Positions 35,201 through 41,190 of a stretch of 64,000 bases of DNA are shown one piece after another. A program made the position numbers and the translations under genes. The DNA lies in the NCBI GenBank assembly GCA_949126835.1, contig OX421498.1, positions 28,997,081 through 29,061,080 on the forward strand, in the 5' to 3' direction. The notes beneath the pieces were generated by a model. It did no database searches. It saw only the letters and a list, made by a program, of their open reading frames with translations, and was not told the DNA's origin. How positions within the stretch are numbered: position 1 is the first letter of the stretch; every line of letters begins with the position of its first letter. The DNA is from Anisus vortex (taxonomy: Eukaryota > Mollusca > Gastropoda > Planorbidae).

Positions 35201-36436
35201 TGAAAATTTTGGTACGTGGAGCTATTGATAGTGTCTTAATTAAGAAGATCGGCAGACAATAATGTATTGTGTTTGATCAGCCTGTGACCTGTGACGTCAC
35301 AAGGCTTTTGTAAAGACAATACAAATAATATTTTTTTTTGGAAAAAAATTATTTTTTTTTCATTTTTAATAGTCTGCCGCTTTTCTTAAGACACTTATCA
35401 ATAGCCCCACGCGAAAAAATTTTCAGTTGGAATTTTTTAGAACCCTACTTTTCTAGAACCAGTTATACCAAAGTATTACCCACAAAACAATATAAAAGAT
35501 ATCATTTTGTATAGGCAATTTTTATTTAAACAACGTTACAACAGTCAATAGTAGGCTAAACCCCCGACCATTAGGGCTGGGTAGCAATTTTGTGAAACCT
35601 GTCGTATTACAATTCCCAAGTTTCATGATTTATTACTATTACAATTTTTTACAAAATTAGGCTACCTAATTATAAAAGGGGTAGAAATAGAGTATAAGAT
35701 AATGTCAATAATGAGTAAATTGGAGTTAATAAATTATAAATGTATAAATAAAATTAATGAGATTTAAATTTTATCATTTTATGAAAATTATGAATTTTTA
35801 CTTTAATTTCACTAAGTCATCAAAGTGGCTATTCAGACCCGATTGACCTACTAATAGATTGTATCGATTAGTTTATATAGTATAGGTTAAGGATGGCTTT
35901 GTAGTATTTTTTTGTAATAGTATCGGTTAGGTCAGATAGGGATAGATTTGGTGTTTTATGTGGTATTGTTATTTCTTATATAAATCTATTATTATATAAA
36001 TATGGGAAGAACAATATATTTTGCGTTTTTTCCCCTCTTTTTTTTATGGGTTCTAAGGAATTCCGACTGAAGCTGGGTCCAAATAGCCATTTAATTCTAA
36101 AGGGACCCGGGTCCTAATAGCCGCAACCTTACTTTTAACATATAATATTATTAAATTAATAGATCTAGGAATCTAGGCTAGAATCTAGATTTAGTTTAGG
36201 GATAAAATTAAATAATTAAATAAAACTTCGCGGCTGTTTTTATTTTCCAAGCCCAATCTTTGTTTATTTTCGGGTGTATGAGTATGATGTTTGTAATTAT
36301 ACATGTTGGCATGCTACTGATTTATTCATAACCAAATTGCACCTGTAGTTATAGTAAGTGTTTTCCATCGTGAAGAGTTTGGGGCAGGTACAGAAACCTC
36401 TCTAAACATTTTTCCTTTCAGCTCCGGCTCGGCCAT
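2229..36436 (-). CDS. NUP160: Nucleoporin NUP160, complete, 34 coding exons, 1409 aa
   Basis: Scaffold subunit of the Y-complex (NUP107-160) of the nuclear pore. Coding exons on the minus strand, in order: 36436-36343, 32893-32782, 32159-31952, 28175-27953, 27072-26994, 26656-26542, 25545-25461, 23818-23736, 23639-23562, 23381-23278, 22655-22496, 21860-21765, 20793-20689, 19961-19896, 18815-18707, 16216-16054, 15946-15813, 14629-14475, 13173-13040, 12930-12857, 12131-11984, 11486-11331, 10391-10259, 9952-9857, 9705-9611, 9250-9154, 8616-8511, 7870-7673, 6542-6429, 6329-6156, 5304-5087, 3257-3120, 2532-2431, 2306-2229. All joins keep phase, and the total is 4230 nt (human protein: about 1436 aa). 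Landmarks aligning to human NUP160 as I remember it: VRNRFIYW, LVFPHPSHLTKP (exon 3), LRIWSTK (exon 6), the alpha-helical middle with QYLRLQEYIHILTPWC (exon 22), LRQFLVVLCERG (exon 26), RLVRPEHAWIVKPV (exon 28) and LPTWLIHSYQ (exon 31). N-terminal half: beta-propeller; rest: helical solenoid. The ATG context GAAAAATGGCC... and homology choose the start at 36436. Confidence 0.93.
3258..5086 (-). other. NUP160 intron 31, no recognisable element
   Basis: An AT-rich 1.8-kb intron between exons 32 and 31. I see no exon, RNA gene or clear transposon in it. Open frames here lack homology-like features. Confidence 0.5.
6596..7067. mobile_element. Possible degenerate solo LTR
   Basis: Within NUP160 intron 28. 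The stretch begins TGTTACGAATATC and ends near CCGAATATAACTACA, with an AATAAA-like signal inside (about 6980), the look of a Ty3/Gypsy LTR. The 5-bp flanks (agtat / ttact) do not match, and no partner LTR is in the window, so this remains tentative. Confidence 0.3.
8775..9045 (-). pseudogene. LINE ORF2 C-terminal fragment, degenerate
   Basis: Inside NUP160 intron 26. Read on the minus strand, with stops and frame breaks, it gives STLAQF*TGHSPIESYFC followed by VKHMLFDCHTLHYLR and VLNLYGDVSVL. This order (L.QLRTGH... then HLL.C..L..LR... then LYG) is typical of the C-terminal RNase H/tail segment of jockey/CR1-like non-LTR retrotransposons. It is several stops deep and inactive. A short open extension of exon 26 (to about 9103) reads into sequence next to this insertion and is not part of NUP160. 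Confidence 0.6.
10392..11330 (-). other. NUP160 intron 22, no recognisable element
   Basis: AT-rich intron with a short AT dinucleotide run near 10470-10490. Nothing else is recognised. Confidence 0.45.
11487..11983 (-). promoter_or_regulatory. NUP160 intron 21: U12-type (minor spliceosome) intron
   Basis: The 5' splice site at 11983-11975 reads GTATCCTTG, close to the U12 consensus RTATCCTTT and unlike every other donor in the gene. The branch element at 11508-11500 reads TTCCTTGAC, a match to the U12 consensus TTCCTTRAC, with the branch adenosine 14 nt before the AG of the acceptor. There is little polypyrimidine tract. Homology fixes the join independently: exon 21 ends CTG TTG AT and exon 22 begins A TGG CCT, giving LLIWPGS where human has LLWPSN. 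Confidence 0.85.
11530..11625. repeat. Two-copy imperfect tandem repeat
   Basis: The words atcctaaccttataacac and taaacttatacgcac recur about 45 nt apart with a few differences. It lies within NUP160 intron 21. Confidence 0.5.
12293..12480 (-). mobile_element. tRNA-derived SINE relic
   Basis: Reverse-strand, diverged copy of the SINE family best seen at 55343-55626. Shared landmarks on the plus strand are the gcagcattcataagtttctg word, the ctggccacacaatcc-like middle and a degraded box B (gggtgtgaatacga). It lies in NUP160 intron 20. Confidence 0.6.
13309..13352 (-). mobile_element. SINE 3' tail relic
   Basis: The words acagacgctccttctata and gaagattattgcgtccta match the end of the SINE at 37588-37762. 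Only the tail is present. It lies in NUP160 intron 18. Confidence 0.6.
13559..14395. mobile_element. hAT-like non-autonomous DNA element with TIRs
   Basis: An 837-bp element in NUP160 intron 18. It is bounded by inverted ends agacctgccaa (left) and ttggcaggtct (right). The flanking 8-mers acaatatc (13551-13558) and gcaatatc (14396-14403) differ at one base, consistent with an aged 8-bp target-site duplication as made by hAT-type transposases. No transposase is encoded; the interior is AT-rich, with many taggcct words. Confidence 0.7.
14630..15812 (-). other. NUP160 intron 17, no recognisable element
   Basis: AT-rich intron. I see no exon, terminal repeats or RNA gene in it. Confidence 0.45.
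16217..18010 (-). other. NUP160 intron 15, proximal part, unassigned
   Basis: Between exon 16 and a 38-bp minisatellite. It includes a purine-rich, loosely repetitive stretch at about 16430-16610 (recurring ggttct and aaggta/aaggca words). Nothing else is recognised. Confidence 0.4.
18011..18292. repeat. 38-bp minisatellite, about 7.5 copies
   Basis: The unit begins ttaatccagtaacagaag and continues tttatgggatgtagagag. Copies start at 18011, 18049, 18087, 18125, 18163, 18201, 18239 and 18277 (partial), and are nearly identical. It lies in NUP160 intron 15. Confidence 0.95.
19219..19843. repeat. 32-bp minisatellite with 64-bp higher-order period
   Basis: The unit contains gcattagaatg and acttctgtgctatagagc. 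Successive units alternate between a gttggtac and a ggaaggac/gtaaggac variant, giving a 64-bp higher-order repeat. A longer variant containing gagttatagcgcattaaa occurs near both ends (19332-19352 and 19788-19808). It lies in NUP160 intron 14, ending about 50 nt from exon 14. Confidence 0.95.
19953..20258 (-). repeat. 51-bp minisatellite amplifying the NUP160 exon 14 acceptor
   Basis: The unit on the plus strand begins gtctccaacctgataatg and recurs at 19953, 20004, 20055, 20106, 20157 and 20208. Read on the minus strand, each copy holds ...CCATTATCAG|GTTGGAGACAAA: the 3' splice site of NUP160 exon 14 plus its first 12 coding bases. The genuine acceptor (exon starts at 19961) is the copy nearest the exon. 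Because 51 is divisible by 3, the array gives a long artificial open frame in another phase. Confidence 0.95.
20794..21764 (-). other. NUP160 intron 12, no clear element
   Basis: AT-rich. I see no recognisable exon, terminal repeats or RNA gene. Confidence 0.4.
22022..22115 (+). mobile_element. SINE 3' half (5'-truncated)
   Basis: The words gggcattgaagtggccg, actggccacag and ctgattcacc align in order with the 3' half of the complete SINE at 55343-55626 (gggcattgtgctggcc, gtggccacag, ctgcttcacc). The 5' tRNA-like half is missing. It lies in NUP160 intron 11 and runs straight into the 35-bp array that follows. Confidence 0.75.
22116..22290. repeat. 35-bp minisatellite, 5 copies, seeded from a SINE tail
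   Basis: The unit starts aacaaactgtctcttaag, with copies at 22116, 22151, 22186, 22221 and 22256. The unit corresponds to the extreme 3' end of the adjacent SINE (compare cagtttggtcctaagggtac at 55591-55610), so the array arose by tandem amplification of that end. Confidence 0.9.
22952..23198. mobile_element. hAT-like MITE, 247 bp
   Basis: Left end tagggttcccaaac; right end gtttgaggatccctg, which is its inverted counterpart. The 8-bp flanks gtctaaag (22944-22951) and gtctagag (23199-23206) look like a slightly diverged target-site duplication. The ends resemble the CAGGGRTCCTCAAAC termini known for Charlie-like hAT elements. There is no coding capacity. It lies in NUP160 intron 10. Confidence 0.8.
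23985..25040. repeat. Interspersed repeat, also present at about 7316-7490
   Basis: The words cgtatatttgcctc, aaaggatttgacc, tatcaccagt and tatttattcgatag align in order with cgtgtatatttgcacc, aaaggatgtaacc, ttcaccagtt and tgtttattcaatag at 7330-7465. This is an unclassified dispersed family. The copy here is split by a TTAA-flanked MITE (24337-24794). It lies in NUP160 intron 7. Confidence 0.55.
24337..24794. mobile_element. TTAA-flanked MITE (piggyBac-like ends)
   Basis: The element runs ttaa|agaccaagtgaagag ... ctcttcacttggtct|ttaa. The 15-bp terminal inverted repeats are perfect and are flanked by TTAA on both sides, the target signature of piggyBac-type transposition. No transposase frame. 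A second internal inverted segment (ccaaatctcgt words near 24513 and 24750) adds hairpin potential. Confidence 0.75.
25855..26070 (+). mobile_element. tRNA-derived SINE, old copy
   Basis: The head has a box A-like tggtctagtggcaac and a box B-like gggttcaaatcc. The body words cacccagctctgatgggtgc and ctggccacac follow in the same order as in the SINE at 55343-55626. It lies in NUP160 intron 6. Confidence 0.75.
27378..27970 (-). repeat. 41-bp minisatellite amplifying the NUP160 exon 4 donor
   Basis: About 15 copies of a 41-bp unit, seen on the plus strand as gaaacttacttgctattccc plus aaaggtgacaatttat or aaaggtagcatttta. On the minus strand each copy reads ACCTTTGGGAATAGCA(A/G)|GTAAGTTTC, i.e. 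the last bases of exon 4 plus its 5' splice site. The genuine donor (exon ends at 27953) and the far-edge copy near 27378 have G at -1 (GCAG|GTAAG); interior copies have A at -1. Two unit variants (gctgtg/ggtctg) are interleaved. Confidence 0.95.
29500..29550 (-). mobile_element. SINE head fragment nested in the hAT element
   Basis: The words gttgacagtccggtgaac and ggaccagcc match the tRNA-like head (minus strand) of the SINE at 37588-37762. Only the head is recognised. Confidence 0.55.
29600..30890 (+). pseudogene. Degenerate LINE reverse transcriptase, nested
   Basis: Frame-shifted plus-strand relics of a non-LTR reverse transcriptase. In order: NRGISLLSIVG, SQCGFRSDLSTIDMI, LYIAFVDLTKAFDMV, GVKQDCVLASTLF, then a C-terminal block RRLSWLGHVRRMPQGRLPQD followed by GRPKLRFADVCKRDMKQL and a CSKCDRACTSRIGL zinc-knuckle-like end. 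The catalytic YADD-bearing segment between GVKQ...TLF and the C-terminal block is missing, and several stops occur, so it is dead. The longest remaining open frame is 30330-30926. It is inserted in the hAT transposase region. Confidence 0.8.
30885..30956 (-). pseudogene. hAT transposase dimerisation-domain relic
   Basis: The minus strand reads LLVLLTLPATTCTVERSFST, the conserved C-terminal (dimerisation) motif of hAT transposases (LP.TTC..ERSFS). It is interrupted at the 3' end by the LINE sequence, so only a short stretch survives. It agrees with the 8-bp target duplication of the enclosing element. Confidence 0.8.
33288..33835. repeat. 22-bp minisatellite, about 25 copies
   Basis: The unit is cacaaaacaatataaagaaa plus aa. 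It is almost perfectly homogeneous; one unit near 33729 carries c->a. It lies in NUP160 intron 1. The minus strand is open in all three frames and yields artificial hydrophobic FVFFFILFC-type proteins, which are not genes. The unit derives from the single-copy sequence that continues at 33813-33867. Confidence 0.97.
33875..34423. mobile_element. Long foldback (hairpin) element, about 550 bp
   Basis: The left arm starts ggtaattgcttacctgcg and continues ttagcccacgagttttgg. The right arm ends in the inverted counterpart (cgtgggctaacgcaggtaaa then caattacc). Complementarity extends almost to the centre near 34162, where gttaccatccctaacc and ggttagggatggtaac and then cgctattaaaat and attttaatagcg pair. 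This is nearly the entire element, so the arms are about 270 nt. No coding capacity. It lies in NUP160 intron 1. Confidence 0.85.
34563..35476. mobile_element. Second foldback element, about 914 bp
   Basis: It is bounded by a perfect 23-bp inverted repeat (34563-34585 and 35454-35476; core ggtataactggttcta). Inside, 35183-35265 and 35373-35447 form a second, imperfect hairpin (ttctaaggaattc...gtgtctta / taagacac...ggaatttttt). It also contains a 43-44-bp tandem repeat at 34838-34990. No transposase. It lies in NUP160 intron 1. Confidence 0.75.
34838..34990. repeat. 43-44-bp tandem repeat, about 3.5 copies
   Basis: The unit contains cggttagtttctaagctttc and taagtatttgttaatc. The same cggttagttt word also occurs in the neighbouring foldback (34189) and near 35871 and 35925. 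Confidence 0.9.
35483..35537. repeat. Duplicate of the minisatellite-flanking sequence 33813-33867
   Basis: A 54-55-bp block beginning cacaaaacaatataaaag and ending ttttattt(a/g)aacaac occurs in direct orientation at both places, with about three differences. The copy here is not followed or preceded by the 22-bp array, so it looks like the unexpanded form. Confidence 0.85.
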
Positions 36437-37409
36437 TTTGAAAAGGGAGCGTAATGCAAGCAAATAAAAATAATGATAATATATTTATTACATTCGCATT
36501 TTTATAAAATAATATCTTGGTTGTTCGGTTAAAATGGTGTGATCAGGCTACCCATTCCATAGTAAAAATAATAATGATAATTTATGTAGCGCTTGTAGGC
36601 CCTATCCATGGAATTACATTAGCATGCTCAATGCGCTCTTGTTATTACTTGTAGTGGCAGATGGATGGATGCGTAATGCACTGTAATGCACACGAAGCAA
36701 CTATTTAAAGTTTAAAGAGAAACATGGGTTGCCTGAACATACCAGGAAGAATAGCAACCTAACATGTTTGAAAACACTAATAAAAATGCAAGAGTAAACT
36801 CAAACCTCGAATAAGCGTAGGCGTAGGAGGACGCAATAAACTTCTGTATAGAAGGGGCATCGTAACAGACAGTAGACAGACCTACAATTTTTAAGAAAAA
36901 GGCGCATAAAAAAAAGGCTATAGAGTCTATAATTCTTATCTTCCTAAGAAGATATATATCTGCTTTGCTCACTTTTTGTTATTTAGGGATGAGGAAATAA
37001 GGGGTACGTCTACTTGTAAATGAAAATGTATTTATTGGGTGTGGGAGATAAAAAGGTTGGGAACCTTTGAACGTTTTTTTTTTTTTGCGCTAACTCTTTT
37101 TTTGTGGAAAATAGCTTTACCAAATGCTCTTTTAAAAGAAAATAGGAAATGTATATAACTGCCTTTTATGTACATAACAAATAAGAACTCATTGATAAGA
37201 GAAGAATTTATGGACTTCGAGTCTTGAGACTGACTAGAGGATTAGCTACAATATTATCCTTCCTGCCCCTATCGCATTGACATATAAAATCAGTGGTATG
37301 CAAATTTAGATTGCTCTCTATACATTTCTCTAGCTGTTTATTAGGCCTAGCCTACATATCGTTCGTAAGTAAATTGCTCTCCTCCACTAGACTAGATCCT
37401 CCACATACT
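36437..37409. other. NUP160 upstream region
   Basis: Holds the NUP160 5' UTR/promoter side; no TATA box is evident and no CpG island stands out. A segment at about 36563-36672 (atgtagcgcttgtaggcc ... agcatgctcaatgcgct) resembles a dispersed repeat common in molluscan genomes, from memory. Confidence 0.4.
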
Positions 37410-37983
37410 TGTGACGTGCGAGTTCTTTATATTTTAAAGATATGCAAAGACTGTGACAGTATTCACAACGCTGGTATACACAGAAATCAACGCTCGTATA
37501 ATCAGAATAAAACCAGTTGAGCTTTAATAATAATAACTTGAACTTAACTATTAGAAGAATAAAAGAATGACAATGTCAATATTAAATCTTATTTTACAGA
37601 CGTTCCTTCTAGATTCTAGTCTAGACTAGATAGAAGATTTTTACGTCCACTAGGCCCAAAACTCCTGCAGGGCGACAGGGATCCGCCGGTGGCAGGGCTA
37701 GAACCCGCGACCTGTCAGTTGGTTTTTGGTTGACAGTCCGGTGATCTAACCGCTGGACCAGCATAAAACAACGTTCCCTTATCATAGACTACCATCCGCC
37801 ATTTTTTCCCACAGCCACAACAACCCAACAATGACGTCACTTCCTCGTCTCACAACAAGTCATATCTCGGGACATATGGTTTAGAGATTACTACAAAATA
37901 ATAAACGAATGAACAATGTATACTATACAAGGGGCTCACAACGAACACACAAACATGCTATTGCCGGACAACGCTCCGTGACA
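37410..37983 (-). repeat. 3' LTR of the Gypsy element, with SINE insertion
   Basis: Matches the other LTR closely on both sides of an interruption at 37588-37762. About 25 bp present in the partner LTR are missing at the interruption, so the SINE insertion went with a small deletion or the copies were altered later. Confidence 0.9.
37588..37762 (-). mobile_element. tRNA-derived SINE inside the LTR
   Basis: On the minus strand it begins gctggtccagcggttagatc (box A-like tggtccagcgg), then carries box B-like cgcgggttctagccc, and ends with the gacgt-rich tail also found as relics at 403-443, 13309-13352 and about 43790-43835. It is the best-preserved member of this family in the window. Confidence 0.85.
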
Positions 37984-38598
37984 TTCCCCCTTTGCCCGAC
38001 AAGAAGGACGACTGTCCTTCTTCATATTACCAATGGTAGTTACATCCTGCCGAACCCACATGTCCTGACGCAATCAATACTACAGTATACATATATGTAA
38101 TACAAAATTACCTAAATTTCAATAGTTCATACATGCAACATAAAGAAATCAATGCAAGGAAAAAAAATTACAACAAAAAAAAAAAAAATACATATATATA
38201 TATAAAATGACACATTTTATCCCTCGATGTTGAGGTTTGTCTCACTCACAGACAGACCCGAACAAAACAACCTTGGATACAATGGGAGGGTTTTGACAAA
38301 GAATCAACATTAGTATCTCAACATCTACATTATGTTTTTATTATGAACTCAACAATACATAAATTGTAATCTGAAATACAGTGCTTTAACCTATTACCTT
38401 CAATATAAGTAATCAATTGCATCTCAAAATATGAATAACTACTAACTAGCAGGTATTATTATAAGTTTACGAAAAAACAAAACAAGAAAAACAAACCACC
38501 AAACATACAAAAGATTACATTATTGATAATGGCAATATAAAAAGTTTGATCTACTCGATCAAAGTTCAATTCTTAACAATGCTAGCTTCAATCATTGC

Positions 38599-39239
38599 TT
38601 ATGTACAGCGGGACAGGGCATCCGCTACTGCGTTAGTTTTTCCGAGCATGGTTTTAACTGAGAACTTGAAATCTTGTAATATGAGTCCCCATCTAGCAAT
38701 TCGATGGTTGCCCAGTTTTTTTGAATTGATGAAGGCTAGTGGAGCATGATCAGTCAAGAGCACAAACGAAGCCCCCAGGAGGTACCGAGATAATTTGGTA
38801 ATACACCAAACTATTGCTAACCCCTCTCGTTCAATAGTTGCATATCTGGTCTCTGCTGGTAGTAATTTACGGCTTACATATAATACTGGGTGCAGCGTAC
38901 TGTTGTATTCCTGCATTAAGCATCCTCCAATCGCAACAGATGATGCATCTGTTGATACCAATAATTGCCTTGTGATGTCAGGTAGTTTCAAAATTGGCTG
39001 TTGTTTAAACACCGACTATACTTGTTATAGTGACCTTTGGCATTCTTCGGACCAAGTCACTATATTAGGTAGTCCCTTTTTTGTGAGGGATGTGAGAGGT
39101 TCAGTTATGCGTGCCAAATTGTTAATGAACTTTCTATAGAAATTGCACAATCCTAATAAACTCAGTACTTGTTTCTTTGTACGGGGTCTGTCCAACTTCA
39201 AGATATTAGACACAGTTTCATCTCGTCGGGGTCGCCAAA
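38599..39239 (-). pseudogene. Gypsy RT thumb / RNase H remnant
   Basis: From 39239 downwards the minus strand reads ETVSNILKLDRPRTKKQV and LLGLCNFYRKFINNLARITE (end of the RT domain), then ILKLPDITRQLLVSTDASSV, IGGCLMQ, ATIEREGLAIVWCITKLSRY and LLTDHAPLAF...VADALSR, the hallmark RNase H block of Ty3/Gypsy pol. The two parts are in different frames, so it is not intact. Upstream pol and gag are deleted; the open frame begins right after the primer-binding site. Confidence 0.9.
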
Positions 39240-39662
39240 TGTGATGTGCGAGTTCTTTATATTTTAAAGATATGCAAAGACTGTGACAGTATTCACAACG
39301 CTGGTATACACAGAAATCAACGCTCGTATAATCAGAATAAAACCAGTTGAGCTTTAATAATAATAACTTGAACTTAACTATTAGAAGAATAAAAGAATGA
39401 CAATGTCAATATTAAATAATATACTTTAAAACCACACACAGTGCATAAAACAACGTTCCTTTATCATAGACTACCATCCGCCATTTTTTCCCACAGCCAC
39501 AACAACCCAACAATGACGTCACTTCCTCAACTCACAAGTCATATCTCGGGACATATGGTTTAGAGATTACTACAAAATAATACACGAATGAACAATGTAT
39601 ACTATACAAGGGGCTCACAACAAACACACAAACATGCTATTGCCGGACAACGCTCCGTGACA
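39240..39662 (-). repeat. 5' LTR of the Gypsy element
   Basis: 423 bp, minus-strand start TGTCACGGAGCG and end CACATCACA. Nearly identical to the other LTR, indicating a fairly recent insertion. Confidence 0.92.
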
Positions 39663-39667
39663 ATACT

Positions 39668-40690
39668 GACATAGGCCTAGCTAGGTCTAGTCACCTAGCC
39701 TAGTGACAAGTGAGGCTAGTGTAGATTTAGTGTAGAAGTGTAGTACTACCTAGAGGGTACTAATACTACTTGTAGTAGGTGTAGGCCTACTGGCCTAGAC
39801 TTAGACTCTCTGACTCTGGCAATCTGCTCGGCAGACTTCAGTGGCAGTGGCGAGAGAGTGAGGAGGATCAGGATCTGGCGTTGTAGTTGAAGTTACTATT
39901 AACTATAACTAAGTTTGTAAAGTCCAAGTAGTCTGTAGCCGAGGACTTGTGCAGGAGTAGTTGTTAGCAAAATTTCAGAAGTTTAAACTTAATTATACTT
40001 CTATGTTTAAATAGAGCGTTCTCAGTAGGCGGAGCTTAAGTTTTTTTGTGTAAATTTAGTGACGTATTTGTGTAAATATAGAACCCACTTGAGGTACAAA
40101 CATAACGTGGTGAAAGTAAAGTACTTCTTTATCATGCAAAATTCACATCTGAATATTGGCTATCCTACTCAAAAATAAGGAGGTAAATAGTAGTACTGTA
40201 GATTAATTGATTAATGTGATTAGGCTAGGGCCGGCTAGACCTATTTACACTTTCAATTTCACTTTATAGGCCTACACTTTTAATGTTTCGTAGGCTAGGC
40301 TACGATGTCAAGTGATAGTGTTGGTGAATAGTCTATCTAGTCAAGTCACTAAAAGGCTCACATCGTCTATGATCTATGTCTATGATAATAATAAAATAGC
40401 CTATTTTATTTAACATACATAATACAGCTTAAATCTTAATAAGACTTAAAACACAACACATCATTTAAAAAAAGCTCGAGCCTATATGAAACTTTATTAA
40501 TACAGCGGCCATATTTAATTGTACACCATTACTCAAAGTAAACACAAATCACGTGCTTTTTGTCACAGGATTGCAAACGCCCTATACGGCTAGGTCTGCT
40601 ATGTCAAATTCTTAAGTTTAAGTCAACTAGGACTAGGTGATCAAATAAAATACCAATAATCATATTAAAAAAGGCAATCTCTTTTATTCT
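39668..40690. other. Intergenic stretch upstream of SMYD4
   Basis: Many taggcct/ctagg words and no recognisable exon. It may contain the SMYD4 promoter and a 5' non-coding exon, because the SMYD4 coding exon is preceded by an apparent acceptor. Confidence 0.35.
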
Positions 40691-40972
40691 TTATCGCTCC
40701 CCGTGGAGCAAGCTGCATAAGGCAGCAACAAAGTTCCGCCAGGCCTCCCTATCCTGGGAGAGCCATCTGATTTTATGCCATGTTTTGTTGGTGGCCTTTG
40801 CTTCCTCGTCCATTGTCCTCCTCCACGTTCCCATGGGTCTTCCCCTTCGCCTTTTTCCTGGTGGTGTCCATTTCAATGCATTACATGGGAGCCTCTTTTT
40901 GTCCATGCGGAGGATGTGATCCAGCCATTTCCATCTTCTTTTCTTGATTTCCTCTTGATAAAGACCATTAAT
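40691..40972 (-). pseudogene. LINE C-terminal fragment (RTE-like)
   Basis: The minus strand reads WKWLDHILRMDKKRLPCNAL, KWTPPGKRRRGRPMGTWRRT and REAWRNFVAALC followed by a stop. The order HxLRMD-RxP--AL-W-P-G-RxRGRP--TWRRT-...-DRxxWRxxVxALC is the typical C-terminus of endonuclease-type non-LTR elements. It is a 5'-truncated copy just upstream of SMYD4. Confidence 0.85.
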
Positions 40973-41190
40973 TTATAATTTATTTGTATAGTACTGCCAA
41001 CAAACTTAATGTCAGCTCAATGTGTTTCAATTGTGAAACATTCATTAAATTTTTTCTTTATTTTTTTAATCTCAAGTAAAATAAGATATAAGAGGTTTTC
41101 ATAAAAAATTGTTGATAGACATTGATGGCATATATGTTAATAACTTGTTTCACTTAAATACAAAATTCATGTATCAAAACTTTATTTCAG

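Larger units (their letters stand above)
37410..39662 (-). mobile_element. Internally deleted Ty3/Gypsy LTR retrotransposon
   Basis: A minus-strand element. The 5' LTR is 39662-39240 (423 bp), the 3' LTR 37983-37410 (574 bp including a SINE). LTR ends are TG...CA, and the flanking target duplication atact (37405-37409 and 39663-39667) is perfect. A primer-binding-like TGGCGACCCCGACG follows the 5' LTR directly, and a polypurine tract GGCAAAGGGGGGAA lies directly before the 3' LTR. Only about 1.25 kb of interior remains: reverse transcriptase thumb plus RNase H. The gag, protease, RT palm and integrase regions are absent. It sits between NUP160 and SMYD4. Confidence 0.92.

Noticed and set aside
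38599..39213. Reverse transcriptase/RNase H as a domesticated gene
   Set aside because: It lies between paired LTRs with a target duplication and is split between frames, so it is a defective retrotransposon rather than a host gene.
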